From: Pilaira anomala
Lineage: Eukaryota > Mucoromycota > Mucoromycetes > Mucorales > Mucoraceae
Assembly (NCBI GenBank): GCA_025716855.1
Contig: JAIXMQ010000011.1
Location: forward strand, 62,001-126,000
Direction: 5' to 3'
Length of the DNA stretch: 64,000 nucleotides
Below are positions 11,627 to 23,769 of this stretch, one piece after another (positions within the stretch are counted from its first letter, which is position 1; every line of letters starts with the position of its first letter). Made by a program: the position numbers and the translations under genes. Under the pieces are notes generated by a model. That model saw only the letters and a list, made by a program, of their open reading frames with translations. It was not told the DNA's origin and did not search any database.

Positions 11627-12451
11627 TTATGAAAGCCTTGATCTTTGACTAAGCATCATATTCCAAGAGTAATGAGGTAAACGCGACATATTTTGTACCA
11701 TCATGACTTCATAGTCAGACTCAGGGTCAAGAGGATCAGTTGAATTCCAAAATTCTTCAAACTCTGCATCCTTACTTTCTTCTGGTGGACGTATCCAGAT
11801 TTCTTCTCTTAATCTTTTATGCTATTACAAAAAAAGTTAATTTTTGGGCAAAAAAATTTCTTTTTCTTTTTCCTTTTCCGTTACCCTTTCTCTATCTTCT
11901 TCCATTCTTCTTAAAATATCTTTATTTGAAAAGGCTTCTGCATTTGTTTTTGTTGGTATTGAGCTATATATAAAAAGTTTAATACATTTTGTTTTTAATT
12001 TTCTCTATTCTTTCTTACCTTGAATCATGCTCTAATAGTGGTTTCCCTGCTTCTTCCAATTCCTTTTCATCAAAGTATCCTTTTCTCTTCCAGTTGTTTA
12101 AAATCTAATTTTTTTTTTATAAGTGATACAATAACATACGAACAATCTATCTTTACCTTTTGTGTGTTTGGTATATTCAGTACACCCTTGGGACCACCAG
12201 CCACCACAGCATGAATGATACGAGGCAAATCGGGTCGCGCTTGTTCTATATAGCTAGTATATCTTGCTTTCTGACTGGCTGAGAAGATAGCGTCCATTAC
12301 ATAGATTATATTTAACCGGGCGTTATATGACGCCTATTTATTTTTATCATTTCAAAATTAAAAAAAAAAAAAGAAAAAAAAAAAGAAGACAAAGAAGGCA
12401 ATTTAATATTATGGTTTTTATAAAATCGTTTTAATATATATATAAAGGGAT

Positions 12452-12488
<37 letters not shown>

Positions 12489-12689
12489 AACCTCTAAACT
12501 ATTTTTTAAAAAAAAAAATCTTACCTGTTCAAGTACTTCTATAATACAACTATAAAGATCTTCTGATAAATTTTTATGACGCATGGCATAGTTGGCTGCT
12601 TTTTGAATCGCTTGTTGTGTAGCATTCAGTTTGCTCAGTAATTCAGAAAATACCAAACGACATTCGAAAGGATCGGATTCGTCTCCCAT
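11627..12689 (-). CDS. CTK3: CTD kinase subunit gamma (Ctk3-like)
   Basis: Five exons (12689-12525, 12333-12157, 12104-12019, 11963-11885, 11821-11627) encode 233 aa. Ctk3 is the non-catalytic gamma subunit of the kinase that phosphorylates Ser2 of the RNA polymerase II C-terminal domain. The N-terminus DPFECRLVFSELLSKLNATQ, then AIQKAANYAMRH, and ASYNARLNIIYVMDAI after the first intron, match the CID-like helical fold of the family. The C-terminal third holds a charged coiled coil (NKDILRRMEEDRERHKRLREE) that in the family contacts the cyclin partner. Intron 1 is long for this window (191 nt) and contains a (CA)n tract that lies in the transcript as (GT)n. Confidence 0.8.
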
Positions 12690-14421
12690 TATGTTTAAAG
12701 AATAATAATAAAAAAAAAAAAATGGAAGAAAAAAAAAAATCTTTTTTCCTGTAAACTGAGCTTCAATACAAAAATGAGAAAACAAACAAAAGTAGAAGTC
12801 TTGTTTAGTTCTGTTGTGTACAAAGTCGAAATAAATATTTATCTAATCCATCAAAATATTTAGCATTGATAATTAAGAAAGATGAGAACTTTTTATTTTT
12901 TATTTTTATCAAATGTTTCTGTTCTGTAACAAAGCTCACATCATGTTTAATAAACAATGATTGTTCCTGTGATATGGTAGAAAATATTTCTTTCAAAAAA
13001 ACAAAAAAATGACATGTTTCTACTAAGCATTTTAAATTGTAAAAATTTATCACATCATGTTATTCTGTATAAGGTGATGACCCGAAATTACACACACAAC
13101 GATACATGTTTGATCTAGATCAAATTCAAATTATATATTTAAAATGAGAGCTACGGTGCTTTCATCATCATCATCTTCTTCTTAAACAGAACCATAGAAA
13201 TATTGTCTACACCATAGATTTATAATCTTGGCGGTAACAAGTGGGTGCACAAGACTTCTTCAGTGAAACTTAAATCGCCGGCATGAATGGCTGGATCAAA
13301 ATTATCAATTATTTCTGCCATGTATACATACATACATTACAATTTGATTATTTTTCTTAATAACGGTCTAGTGTGCTTGGTTTAAAATCATTTATTTGCA
13401 AGGATGCAAAAAGCATCAGTTGGCTTCTTGGAAGTCTTTGGTGGATGCTTTTTTACGGCTTGAGACTTCTCGTGAAACTCTTGACTTGGAGGAGGAGGAG
13501 GGGTGGGGGGGGGGTTTAAACATACGAGTTCTGACCTACTCGCTTCGCTCGCTGACAGCTGCCTCACCAACTAACGGGTTCGGATACTATCCAGTACATG
13601 CAATCTGTACAGAAAAGAGTATTTGCTATTGAGATGTATTATAGACAATGAATCATTTCTTTTTGATAAAGTTACTAGAGAGCTTTGATATGACTTTACT
13701 ACTGACGACAACATGTATTATATAGGTTTTTTTTTTTTTAAACTTCAAACAATCTCTCTTGTCGGGATAAAACGTACATTATCAAAGAAGTGATTAAAAT
13801 GGTAGACTATTTATCATTCATTTTAGAAAAAAGCCTTTTTTTATTAAAATTGAATAGCAGTAAAATTATTATAAACTAGAGGGTGAACACAGAAACAAAT
13901 AATCCCTCATGAGTTAGAAACATATACTTGTGAATTTTAGTAACAGAATTCTGTTCTTTTTGCGTGAGAAGTAAGAGAGGCAATTATAAAATGAGAAACA
14001 TTATTAATTTTCTTTAAAGTAACGGTCTACTCACGTGTTACACGCCTGAATAACATCAGATCACACCCCACCTTTTTAGCGTTTCTTGGATGATTTTTTA
14101 AAAAAAAAAAAAATATACACATATTTATAAATAAAAATAGCTATAATAGGTGAAATTATTTTTGTTTTTTCCTGCTCCGTTACAGGGATCATTTATATTT
14201 TAAAACAAACACTTGAGCAAAAAAAAAAAAGAGAGGTAATATGAGCCATTTTAAAGATCATATGTGAGTTAGTTTTGTTTATTTTGATTCAGTGTTTGAC
14301 AAGAGATAGGTTACACTTATTTTTTATGTGTACTTTAATAATGTGGTGATAATTTATATTTACCTCAAAAGACTATATCCGGTAATTTCGGGAACGTATA
14401 AACAACTCAGCTGGTAAATTC

Positions 14422-14456
<35 letters not shown>

Positions 14457-14576
14457 AAAATAAAAATCATGACCTTTTTTTTTTTTTATTTTAACTTTCT
14501 TCCCTTCTTCTTTATTATTTATATCTACATCTCTCTCTCTCTCTCTCTCTTTCTTTACTTATTTGAACAAAACAAA
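12690..14576. other. intergenic with possible relics and a G-rich tract
   Basis: No intact gene is supported. Short minus-strand frames exist at 12805-13053 (82 codons) and 13220-13321 (33 codons), neither recognisable. A purine/G-rich tract sits at 13488-13514, and an E-box CACGTG at 14032-14037. The final part before 14577 is a poly-T and (CT)n leader for the arrestin-domain gene. Confidence 0.5.
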
Positions 14577-16028
14577 ATGTTAAACGTTCATCCTATGCAT
14601 TTCGCTTCACCGCCCGAATTTCGAATTCAGTTGGAAAACGATCATCTTATCCTGCATGGTTCCTCTGAAGAATCTGCAGGTACCATTTTAAGAGGAAAAG
14701 TGTTTTTTAATTCGTACGAAAAAACCAAAGTAAAATCGATAAAATTAAGATTTACAGGTGTAACTAATGTCAGTTGGTCTGAAGGTAATTCTATAATATA
14801 CTGATTCACACACACACTTACTTTATACTCACACTCTTGATTCTTACAGGACGTAAAGCAAATCGAAAAGTATACAAGGCTAAACGTACAATCATTCAAA
14901 AAGAAATTACACTTTTAGAATCAACAAAGAAACCTCACTTATGTGAAGGCAAATACAAGTGGTAAATTTTTAAATTTTTTTTTTAATTATCTAAAAAAGG
15001 TTATTTTTTTCTAATTACTTTTTTTTTTCAGGGACTTTGAAATACCTTTGCCGGGAAACTTACCGGAAAGTATTCATCATGAGTTAGGTAAAGTTCAATA
15101 CGAACTCGAAGCGTACTGTGATCGACCCAAGTTCTCAAAAGATTATGTTGATACGTGTACCATCAAACTCACTCGAAACCTATCTGAATCCAGTCTTTTA
15201 TACTCACAACCCGTAGATATTTCAAATCTATGGGAAAATAAGGTTGCTTACGACATCTCTCTCCCAACAAAAATCTATAGTCCTAATAAGATCATTCCAG
15301 TCTCTTTTGATATCCTTCCCTTGGCACCTAACCTCAAGATTCAATCTGTCGTTTGTAGCCTGAAAGAATATATCACTTGTACTTCAGATTCAAACAATCA
15401 TCATCAAAGAACTCAATCTAAAGTTTTGAATTTAATTCATGATGATCAGTTCATTCAAAATCCTATCACCGGTCGATTCACTAAAACTCAAATCTTGGTC
15501 GTACCCAGTCGAAGAGATAAAAGACTTCATTTTGATGCTTCAACTGAATTAATTGAAATTTATCATAAACTTAAATTTATCGTCTCTTTAGAGAATTCGG
15601 ACGGTCATATTTCCGGTAAAAAAAAAAAAAGAAACAAATGACAACACCCTTTTTATTATTCTAATTTATTTATTTTAGAGCTTAAAGCATCGATTCCCGT
15701 TGTGATTACTTCTTCAGTGCCTCAAGATGATCAAGATATTTTACCGCCTTATCAAGCCACAAACAGAAGATCAATTCATTATGATCCCGAAACTTTAGCT
15801 CATATGGTTGCTATGGGAGAAATTAGACCTCCCGCACGTTCCTCTCCTCCTTCTTTAACTTCAATCACAAGTACTGAAAGTGACTCGGATGATCTGATAC
15901 CAACTCACTGGATGGGTATGGATATCTCTACTGTCCCATCTTATGCCACTGCATTACTTTCAACCAATGTACCATGTGCATCTACTTCTTCTTTACCTAC
16001 TTATGAATCTATTTCTATCATCTCCTAA
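14577..16028 (+). CDS. Arrestin-domain protein, alpha-arrestin (ART) type
   Basis: Four exons (14577-14784, 14850-14961, 15032-15615, 15679-16028) encode 417 aa. The N-terminal arrestin fold begins with FRIQLENDHLILHG and has the GTILRGKVFF strand; the sequence continues through SIKLRFTGV and WDFEIPLPGNLPES, which are hallmark positions of fungal alpha-arrestins. The C-arrestin half starts near NKVAYDISLPTKIYSPN. The tail carries LPPY and LPTY motifs, which recruit Rsp5/Nedd4-type ubiquitin ligases through WW domains. Such proteins direct ubiquitination and endocytosis of plasma-membrane transporters. Start chosen at 14577 because the in-frame ATG at 14454 leads into translated poly-T/CT leader sequence. 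It is convergent with the 5-phosphatase, 96 bp apart, with a (CA)n tract between. Confidence 0.85.
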
Positions 16029-16030
16029 TG

Positions 16031-16064
<34 letters not shown>

Positions 16065-16124
16065 ATCTCTATATACATATATTTTTTTTTTGTACATATT
16101 ATTTATTTTTATTTCATTCTCTTT

Positions 16125-18124
16125 TTAACCAAACATTCTTTGCCACCAAATAAACTTTCTTTTTATGGACCGCTGATTCGATTGCCGCGTATGATTACTT
16201 TGAATCGTAGCAGTTTTACCAAGCTTAATGATCTTTTGATTGATGGTTGGAGCCTGCGTCCATTCATCAAAATAGATTCCAAATACACCAATCACAGGCA
16301 TATGATCACTTACACCAAATAAGGATTCATGTAACACAGCATCATATGAATAACAAACGGTGTCTCGCATAAAATGTCGACTATTCCTATTGAACGGAAA
16401 GATGGAAAGTGTTGCCTTTTGTGACTTGAACGGCCTTTTCCTTTTTGGTTTCAAAGGTACAGGTGGGGCAATATGATGACTGGAGGCTCTATCACACCAA
16501 AGAATACGATCTGTCCAACTAGGCACTCTTTGCTTTTCTGAACTATCATAACATAAAATCACTTCTGAATCAAATAATGGAATTTTTGAGTCACATAATG
16601 TGGTGGGATGCGTTAGTTCAGGTTCTGAAAGTACTTCAGGTGAATCGATTTGATAGATGGCTTCTGATGGTTGCTTCTTTTTTGAACTAAGACGTCTTTT
16701 GATACTCTTGACAGATCTTGCTTTTGTGTTTGAGAGAGTGGTTTTGACAGATTGTTTCGTGGTTGTAGTGAGTTTAGGTGTAGTAGGTAAAGAAGTAGTA
16801 GAAGAAGTAGAAAGGGATATCATGGTGGTATTATTTGGATCACATACGGCAGGTAAACTTGAGTCAGAATCTTCAGAATTATTATTCGTATGTTGTGCTT
16901 CAATTACTTTTCTAGTAATAATGGTATCTAATTTATAAGTAGGAGGAAATTGTATAGGATGTTCTTGAAAAAGTGCTAATGGTGATCCTTCTATCATTCT
17001 TTCTGCAGATAATTGATCATATTCTAAAAGCATCTATTATACAAGTTATATATATATAAATATTTTTTTGTGTAAAAGGTTGTATTTAATTTCTTACATT
17101 ATAATCTCCTTGTTTAATAGCATCAAATACAAAGGAACGTTCGGCGTTAATACGGTAATTAGTATCACCAAACAAAAAAACGTGATCAAATTGATCGATA
17201 ACGGAGGGATCTACTCTTTTTTTTTTTTTTTTTTTTTTAACTTTTTTAAAAAATATTCATTAAAAATATTATAAAAATTTCTTACATGACTTTTTCTTGT
17301 TCTTTTTTGTCTTGAAGTTAGGCATATCTAATTCAGTTAAGATCCTTTGTACATTTGCATTTCTTTCTGCCAACTTAGTTTGATGCGCTTTTTAAGTATA
17401 TATAAGTATACAGATGCATTTTATACATTATCTATACTTTTACAATTACCTGTAAGGTGACAATTTATAAATAGTAAAGACCTGGAACCAAATAAAATGG
17501 AGATAGCTACAGCACCTTTATTACTAAAAAAAAAAAAAAAAAAAAAAAAATAAATAAAAATTAAATATTATTATCATTTTAACTTTACCCAACCATGTTC
17601 GCCCAACCAGTCTTTATAGATTCATGTTGAACATCTTTAACTAAATGTTTTACAGGTAACCAAACAAAGACAGCCACATGTAACGCAGCCAAGGTTTCGG
17701 TTTGTACTAATTTATAGTGTGTACCGAGATAGTCCGATAACCTCTTTTCCCAAACCTCTTTTGAAGGATAAAATAATGATTCTGAAATATCTCTTTCACA
17801 CTCTTGAGTACCAATCACTAATAAATGATATGGATGCGTTGCACTACCATCTAATCCTGCACTACCACTTTGTCGATGATGATGATAATGCATATATTCA
17901 TGATTTTGATTATTTTCAGTCAAAAAAGTTGATAAATCGATAGGTAGTAATCGTCCATACATATTCCAGGTACCTACAAACACTTTAAGTCGATCATTAT
18001 AACAATCTGATGTCTTCTTCTTTTCTGTCGGGCTTTGATTCACTGCTCTTGATTGACTTGTTCCATGTTCACTCTTTCTATTCTTTATAAACTGAGAGAC
18101 TGCTTTTGTCCAACCTTTGGTCAT
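16125..18124 (-). CDS. Inositol polyphosphate 5-phosphatase (type II catalytic domain)
   Basis: Five exons (18124-17589, 17523-17450, 17387-17286, 17210-17098, 17033-16125) encode 577 aa. All catalytic motifs of the Mg-dependent 5-phosphatase fold are visible in order: FVGTWNMYG, IGTQECERD, NKGAVAIS, INCHLTAHQ, FLFGDTNYRI, VPSWTDRILW and SDHMPV. The enzyme removes the 5-phosphate from phosphoinositides or soluble inositol phosphates. There is no Sac1 domain, so it is not a synaptojanin; it is closest in plan to free-standing OCRL/INPP5-type catalytic proteins. A Ser/Thr/Lys-rich insertion of about 80 residues separates the PPTYKLD block from VPSWTDRIL, and the protein ends in a basic tail. 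It is divergent from SCAP across about 330 bp of poly-A/T. Confidence 0.88.
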
Positions 18125-18456
18125 ATTTTAGTTGTAAAAAAAAAAAAAAAAAAAAAAAAAGAAAGAAGAAAAGGGAAAAGGGAATAAAAACAAAATTATT
18201 CTTAAAAAACAACTGAAAAAGTGTGACACTATTCCAAATCAAGAAATAAGTGTGTGCGTGCGTATACTGAGTGTAAACTCGTTCTTTTCGAGTAAAAATT
18301 CTTCTGTACGCTTCTTTCTGTGTTATATATCTTTTTTTTTTTTTCCTTTTTTTTTCCTTTTCTTTCTCTTTTTTTTTTTTTTTTCTCTCTCTTTTCCTTT
18401 CTTTTTTTTTTTTATACATATATATATATTAACACATTAAAAAAAAAATATTTATT
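18125..18456. other. shared divergent promoter region
   Basis: The 332 bp between the 5-phosphatase and SCAP starts consist of a long poly-A block, a central mixed segment (about 18190-18325), and a poly-T/CT block immediately before SCAP. No other gene is visible. Confidence 0.5.
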
Positions 18457-21400
18457 ATGCCTTATAGATCAATAACAAGATTAGCTAAAAGGTTATCAAC
18501 TTATTACTATGACTACGGTAAAACAGTGGCATCACGATATAATTTATTACTGCTATTCTCTCTATCGTTTATATCCTATTTTTCATTACCTTATCTCACA
18601 AAATCCGTTCCAACGGTCGTCACACCAACAACACATAATAATATACCATTATCTCAAATATCCACTTCCTTAGACGCACAATGTTGGCACGCCTCTGCTC
18701 ACGTTCAGTTCAATAATTTCACACAGTCTCGTCATCTCTCTCCTTCACACTACTTGGTGACTGAACGTATTCGTTTATCTCATCCCGATCAACCCGTCAC
18801 TTTTGAACTCATTCAACATGCAAAAGCAATTTACGAATCCATCTCTTCCATCATTGTCATGCACCAAGATTCTCCTGTTTCTCTTTCTTCCATTTGTTAT
18901 AAACACCAAGGTCAATGCCTTGTTCACGCTCCACCATTCGACGCTATTCAAGACGAAGCAGAATGGCGTAAACACACCAGTATTCATACTCAACCCGATT
19001 CAAGATATGAATCTCACCCTTATTCAATTTATTCAAACACTACTTTTAATCGCATTGGTGAATTCGTAAAAGCTGATGCTGTCTTATTAACGTTTGTCTT
19101 GAAACAAACGGCTCATAGTCATACTGTACCTATCTGGAATAATCTTTTACAACAAGTCAAATTAAAACACAATATCATTGATTTAGACCATCATGCAACA
19201 AGTAATTCTCATACTTCGGTCTGGGCTGGTTCAACCAATACTTCACCTCAAATGGTACAATACAAGGTAAATTATTTTCCAAGGGGGGAGGGGGGGGATT
19301 GTGAGGGGTGTGTGGGGTTGGGCAAAGTTTACATGTTTTTTTTTTTGACTGTTAAGGAGGAGGCACAAAAAAAAAAAGGCGGAGTGAATTATTATTATAT
19401 TTTGTGTATTCAACTCGTTCTTTTCTTTAAATAGTTTAATTTGTTTCCATACGAAATTTCAAACAAAGTACAATTATCCATTGTAGTGTATCTTGTTATC
19501 TTTTATTTAGTTTCAACTGCATTTGGTAAATCCAACTTGGTCAAATCAGGTTACACTTTTGGTTTAGCTGCTGTCTTTTTATCCATTGCTTGTTTCACCA
19601 CTACTTGGGGTATTTTCATCAAACTCGGGATCTCTCTTAATAATGTACCTTGGTATCTTTTATTAATTTCGGTCAATATTGCTTCATTGGAAAATGTATT
19701 TTTATTAACAAATGCTGTACTCAATGCTGGTTGTGATATGATCGTAATCGAAAAAGTCAGTCGTGGTAAAGTTCTCTTTAAATTACACATATATATATTT
19801 TTTTCTAATCTGAGATTTTATATATATATATATTTCATTAAGGTTTACAAAGTGTGGGCGTACCAATGACTGCAACCTTAGTTGCTGAATTGATTATTCT
19901 TACATTAGGTGGATACATGGATAACGCATTGATTAAAGAATTCTGTATGTTTACCAAAGTAGCTCTTTGTGTTGATTACATATTAGAAATGACTTTTATC
20001 ATTGCTGTCTTATCCATTGATATTAAACGTGTAGAGGTAAACTAGAGTCGATTTATATTTAGAATGAATAGCAATGAGCTCATATCTTTCCTCCATTTCT
20101 TTTTTATATTTAAAAAAAGTTGGCCGATTTAGATGACCGCCAAATGTCAAAACGATTACACGAAATTGCTAATCGCGATACAGATATAATTCAACAAAAT
20201 CCAGATTATTGTCCAGTACAAGATACCCCAAATGAAGTGGATTCGAAATCCTGTGCTGATTGTAAAGATTTTAAAACACATCGCGTCTATAACGCATTAA
20301 TGGTAATATATGTACATGTTTTATCACATTATCAGAAAAACTAAAACAAATAACTATATAGCTTTGCTTTGTCGTCATTCTATTAACTTTATTTTGTTCA
20401 AAAGAAGCAACGCAACAATACCAACCTCAACCATCCTCTCACCAACTCGATAAATACAAACTCCATCAACCTCAACTAAAACAACTCTCCAACCAATTCT
20501 GGGCTACCGTCAACCCAGACAACGACATCACCTGGCTTCAAATCGAACCACCGCATCTCTTCATTTACCATCACGACCTTCAAAAAGTCATGACCCATCT
20601 CGATCAACTCCAACAACTCTACCTCGCCAAATCTATTCTTGTGCGATCCAAATTACAACGCAGACCTTCTTTATTTCGTATGTTCGTCTTATCCCGGCTC
20701 CAAAACTGTTTGATTTTCATTTCTCATATCAATATCCCGATGCTCATGTTATGTTTCGTCACCATGGGTATCATTACCTGGATGACACCTAAATGGAGAG
20801 ATCAATGGTTAGTCCCATTCCTCACAAAATCTTTCAACGAATGCTGTGGTGCCATCATGCGTTATTTCCCTATCACCCTTTTAAAACGCATTTATTATCT
20901 TAAAGGCCCTGAACTCACAAAAGAATACGATAACGATGGTTTACATCGTGGCGCCATCGCCGTACAAAACATCTTCAATCAACAACAATACCGTGCAAAC
21001 GTAAAACATGTACAAGTACGTACCCTCAGTAGTCAACATGTGGCCGATATTCAAAACTTGGACGCCAATGCAAAACATTCCCTTGTCTCCTGTGGACAAG
21101 ATGGTCGTGTCGTCCTCTGGAACTCGAACCTATCAAAAGCAAATTGGATGGCTAGATTAGATCGATTGACACCGACACGAGGTGGTATCCTTCAAGCTAC
21201 ATTAAATCCTGATTTCTTTCATCAAAAGAAGAAAAAGTTATCCTCTTCTTCCTCTTCGTCACTCAAAAAATCTTTTCACTCCGTAAAGAAAAAATCTTCT
21301 GCTTCTTCGACTGCTTCAGCTCCTACAAAATTATTAAAAACTATCTTACCAAAAGCAAGATGCGTCAAAGTAGATCAAGGAAATAAATGGATCGCCGCCG

Positions 21401-23769
21401 GTTATGAAGATGGCATGATTCGAATTTGGAATATTAGTACCGGTACTTTAGTAAGAGAAATGGAATATCAACCTCATTTACCTTCAATTCAAGTACAAGA
21501 AACAACCAAGTTAAGAAATCGTTTAGCTCAACCAGTACAACAACAACAACAACAACAAAGAAAATCATTTGGTTCAGATCGTGTCTTATTTATTCAATTC
21601 ATCGGCATCATCACTGAATACTGTCATCCTTTAGTCGCTGAAGCCGCTGCGCGTGTCGCCACCAGTGCTACAGACGCTGAAGCTTCTCAAAACTTTGTCA
21701 TCTCTGTCCATAAAAGCGGTACCATGTACGAATGGGACATTTTATCCGGTGAATGCATCCAAACCATCAAAACAAACCATACCAAAGAAATCACACAACT
21801 CCATGTCGTCGATATCAAAGCGCCTTATCGTAAATTAGGTATCACCTGGGTCTTCACCGCTTCAAAAGATGGGACTGTCAAATGTTGGGAACGCAAATTA
21901 ATCGCCACAAAGGACCATGACCATGAAGATACTATCACGAGCCATTGGACATTAGCTTATAAGATTCAACAACCCACGCCTGTCACCTCCATCGCTACTG
22001 AATTACCTGTAGGTGGTATGGGGGTCTTAGTCACTGGCTGTACGGATGGTTCTGTACGTGTCTGGAACTTTGAAACAGGTGAACCCGTCAGTACTTTATC
22101 GGTCGGGAAATCTTCTATGCCTTCCTCGACTTCCATAGATGATTTATTGGTAGGCGGTCCGATTCGTAAATACTCGAATTTTTCAAGCCTTGCAACCGAA
22201 TCGTCTGAATCTGACCTTGACTCAGATGAAGAACACGACGACACGGGTTCACATTATGCTTCTTCTTCTATTATTTCAGATTCTTCGATAGCAGCAAATC
22301 ATCGTGGTTCCATCTATCAAGTGGTCGTCACACGTTATTGTGAAGTAGAGAACGGTCCTGGTTTATGTCGTAGTTGCGATACATGTTTCGGGAACGGTTT
22401 CTTGATCGCATCCAGTGCAATGGATAACAAAGTCCATGCATGGCGATTGGAACGTTCAGATGGTGGTCACGAAGGCTCTTGTACATTATGTACAAAAGAT
22501 TATCACCGTAAACAATATAAACATCGTAAATCTTCCGTCGTAGAAGAATCCTCTTCTGCAGATAGTCGACAAAAGTTAACACCCACCGGTAGAAGAAGAA
22601 GAAGATCTAGTTTGCAACAACAACAACAACAACCACAACAACAAGTCAAGAAAAGACCAATCAATTCAAACATACGTCCTCCAGTCGTCACCGATCCATC
22701 CATGTTGGAATTACTCGATATCGAACAATTAGCGGGTGATGCTCATATTCCACTCAAATCTACCTTTTTGGGGAAAGTCGATCAACCAGCAGGTCATGGC
22801 GTGGTATTCTGTGATAAAATCTTGGCAGGTGTACGTCGTCGACGTCATTCTACTTCCTCAAGAGGTGAAGGGGAATGGGAAACTTGGTTCGCTTCTTTAC
22901 AATATTATGATCCTTCTCTTTCCAAAGAAGATGGCCTTCCATCCATGAAGATTCCTATCGAAACCTTTAATTTAGATCAAGATACACTTTCCAATCTAGA
23001 TTCTCAAAAAGAAGATGATCTTCAAACTTCCACTCGTGCTTTAAAAGATACCTTGTTAGGTTTATTTACTTCGGCTACTGCTACATCAACCACCGCTGGT
23101 ACCAATGAAAAAAAGACCTTGGATCATCAATTAAAGTATAAACGTATTCATGCTTCTTCTGTCGAAGGATCGGATGATGAAAATGAGGATGAGTTAGATA
23201 CTGAAGATAGTCTAGAAGCAAATGAAAACTTACCCTTCTCTGCTGTACGTCATCTTATCCCATTAGATGGGTGTGCCTTAGCTTGTGATTTTGGTAACTT
23301 TATTAAATTAGTCTACCTTGATAAACCAAGTTTAACTGAAAAGGAAAAGATCAAGCAAGCAAGTGATTCCATTGACAGTCGACCTTTACATAAGAAGAAG
23401 ATGGTTGAACAAGTGATTGAAGAAGACGAAGGTGTAGACTCGGGTTGTCAATGTGATGATGAGGATACCAACGCTTGCTCTCCTGCCACAAAAGGTATCG
23501 ATGGCTGTTGTGGTGGTGCAAATAAAGAAAAGAATGGTGGTAAATGTTGCGGTGGTGGTTCGACGAACGTAAAGAAACAACAAGATGAAAAGAGAAGACA
23601 AAAGGCTTTATTAAAGAAGAAACCAGTTGAACCTTCCTTTAGTGGTTGTAGTGGTATTCGTAGTGTCGCCGATTGTTCTTTAAGAAATAATTGCTCGAAA
23701 GCTTCTGACTGTATGACTTCCTCTACTTCTGTTACTTCTTCTCCATATTCTTTTAATAACTGGTTATAA
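18457..23769 (+). CDS. SCAP: SREBP cleavage-activating protein homologue (SCAP)
   Basis: Five exons (18457-19266, 19435-19765, 19843-20036, 20120-20302, 20362-23769) encode 1641 aa. SCAP escorts the SREBP transcription factor from ER to Golgi when sterols are low. The plan is complete: a first membrane helix at about residues 30-48, a lumenal loop, a sterol-sensing domain at about 275-440, further helices, and a cytosolic WD40 propeller (VSCGQDGRVVLWN, IAAGYEDGMIRIWN, FTASKDGTVKCWE, VTGCTDGSVRVWN). The segment SIDIKRVELADL at 438-449 aligns with the vertebrate SIDIRRMELADL, which includes the sterol-response aspartate and the Sec24-binding MELADL signal; an intron falls inside it. Low-complexity Ser, Gln and acidic inserts enlarge the WD40 half. 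The C-terminal region is cysteine-rich (about 25 Cys in the last 110 residues). Functional pairing with ERG5 is inferred. Confidence 0.92.

Noticed and set aside
12455..12486. (CA)n and similar arrays at several places (16034, 23830, 24393, 36757, 48758, 52805) considered as CRISPR or structured repeats
   Set aside because: Simple dinucleotide microsatellites with no spacers; expected in this type of genome.
12805..13053. 82-codon minus-strand ORF
   Set aside because: Phe/Lys/Ile-rich composition typical of AT-rich non-coding DNA, no recognisable motif and no supporting splice partners; not called as a gene.
13220..13321. 33-codon minus-strand ORF ending CTHLLPPRL
   Set aside because: Looks vaguely coding but is too short to support; kept only as a possible relic.
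13575..13595. GGGTTCGGATAC resembling a B-box of a tRNA-derived element
   Set aside because: No A-box or cloverleaf upstream, and no poly-T terminator placed correctly.
14060..14071. ATCACACCCCAC resembling a sterol regulatory element
   Set aside because: Differs from the classical ATCACCCCAC by an extra AC and lies about 500 bp before the arrestin gene, not a sterol gene; insufficient to call.
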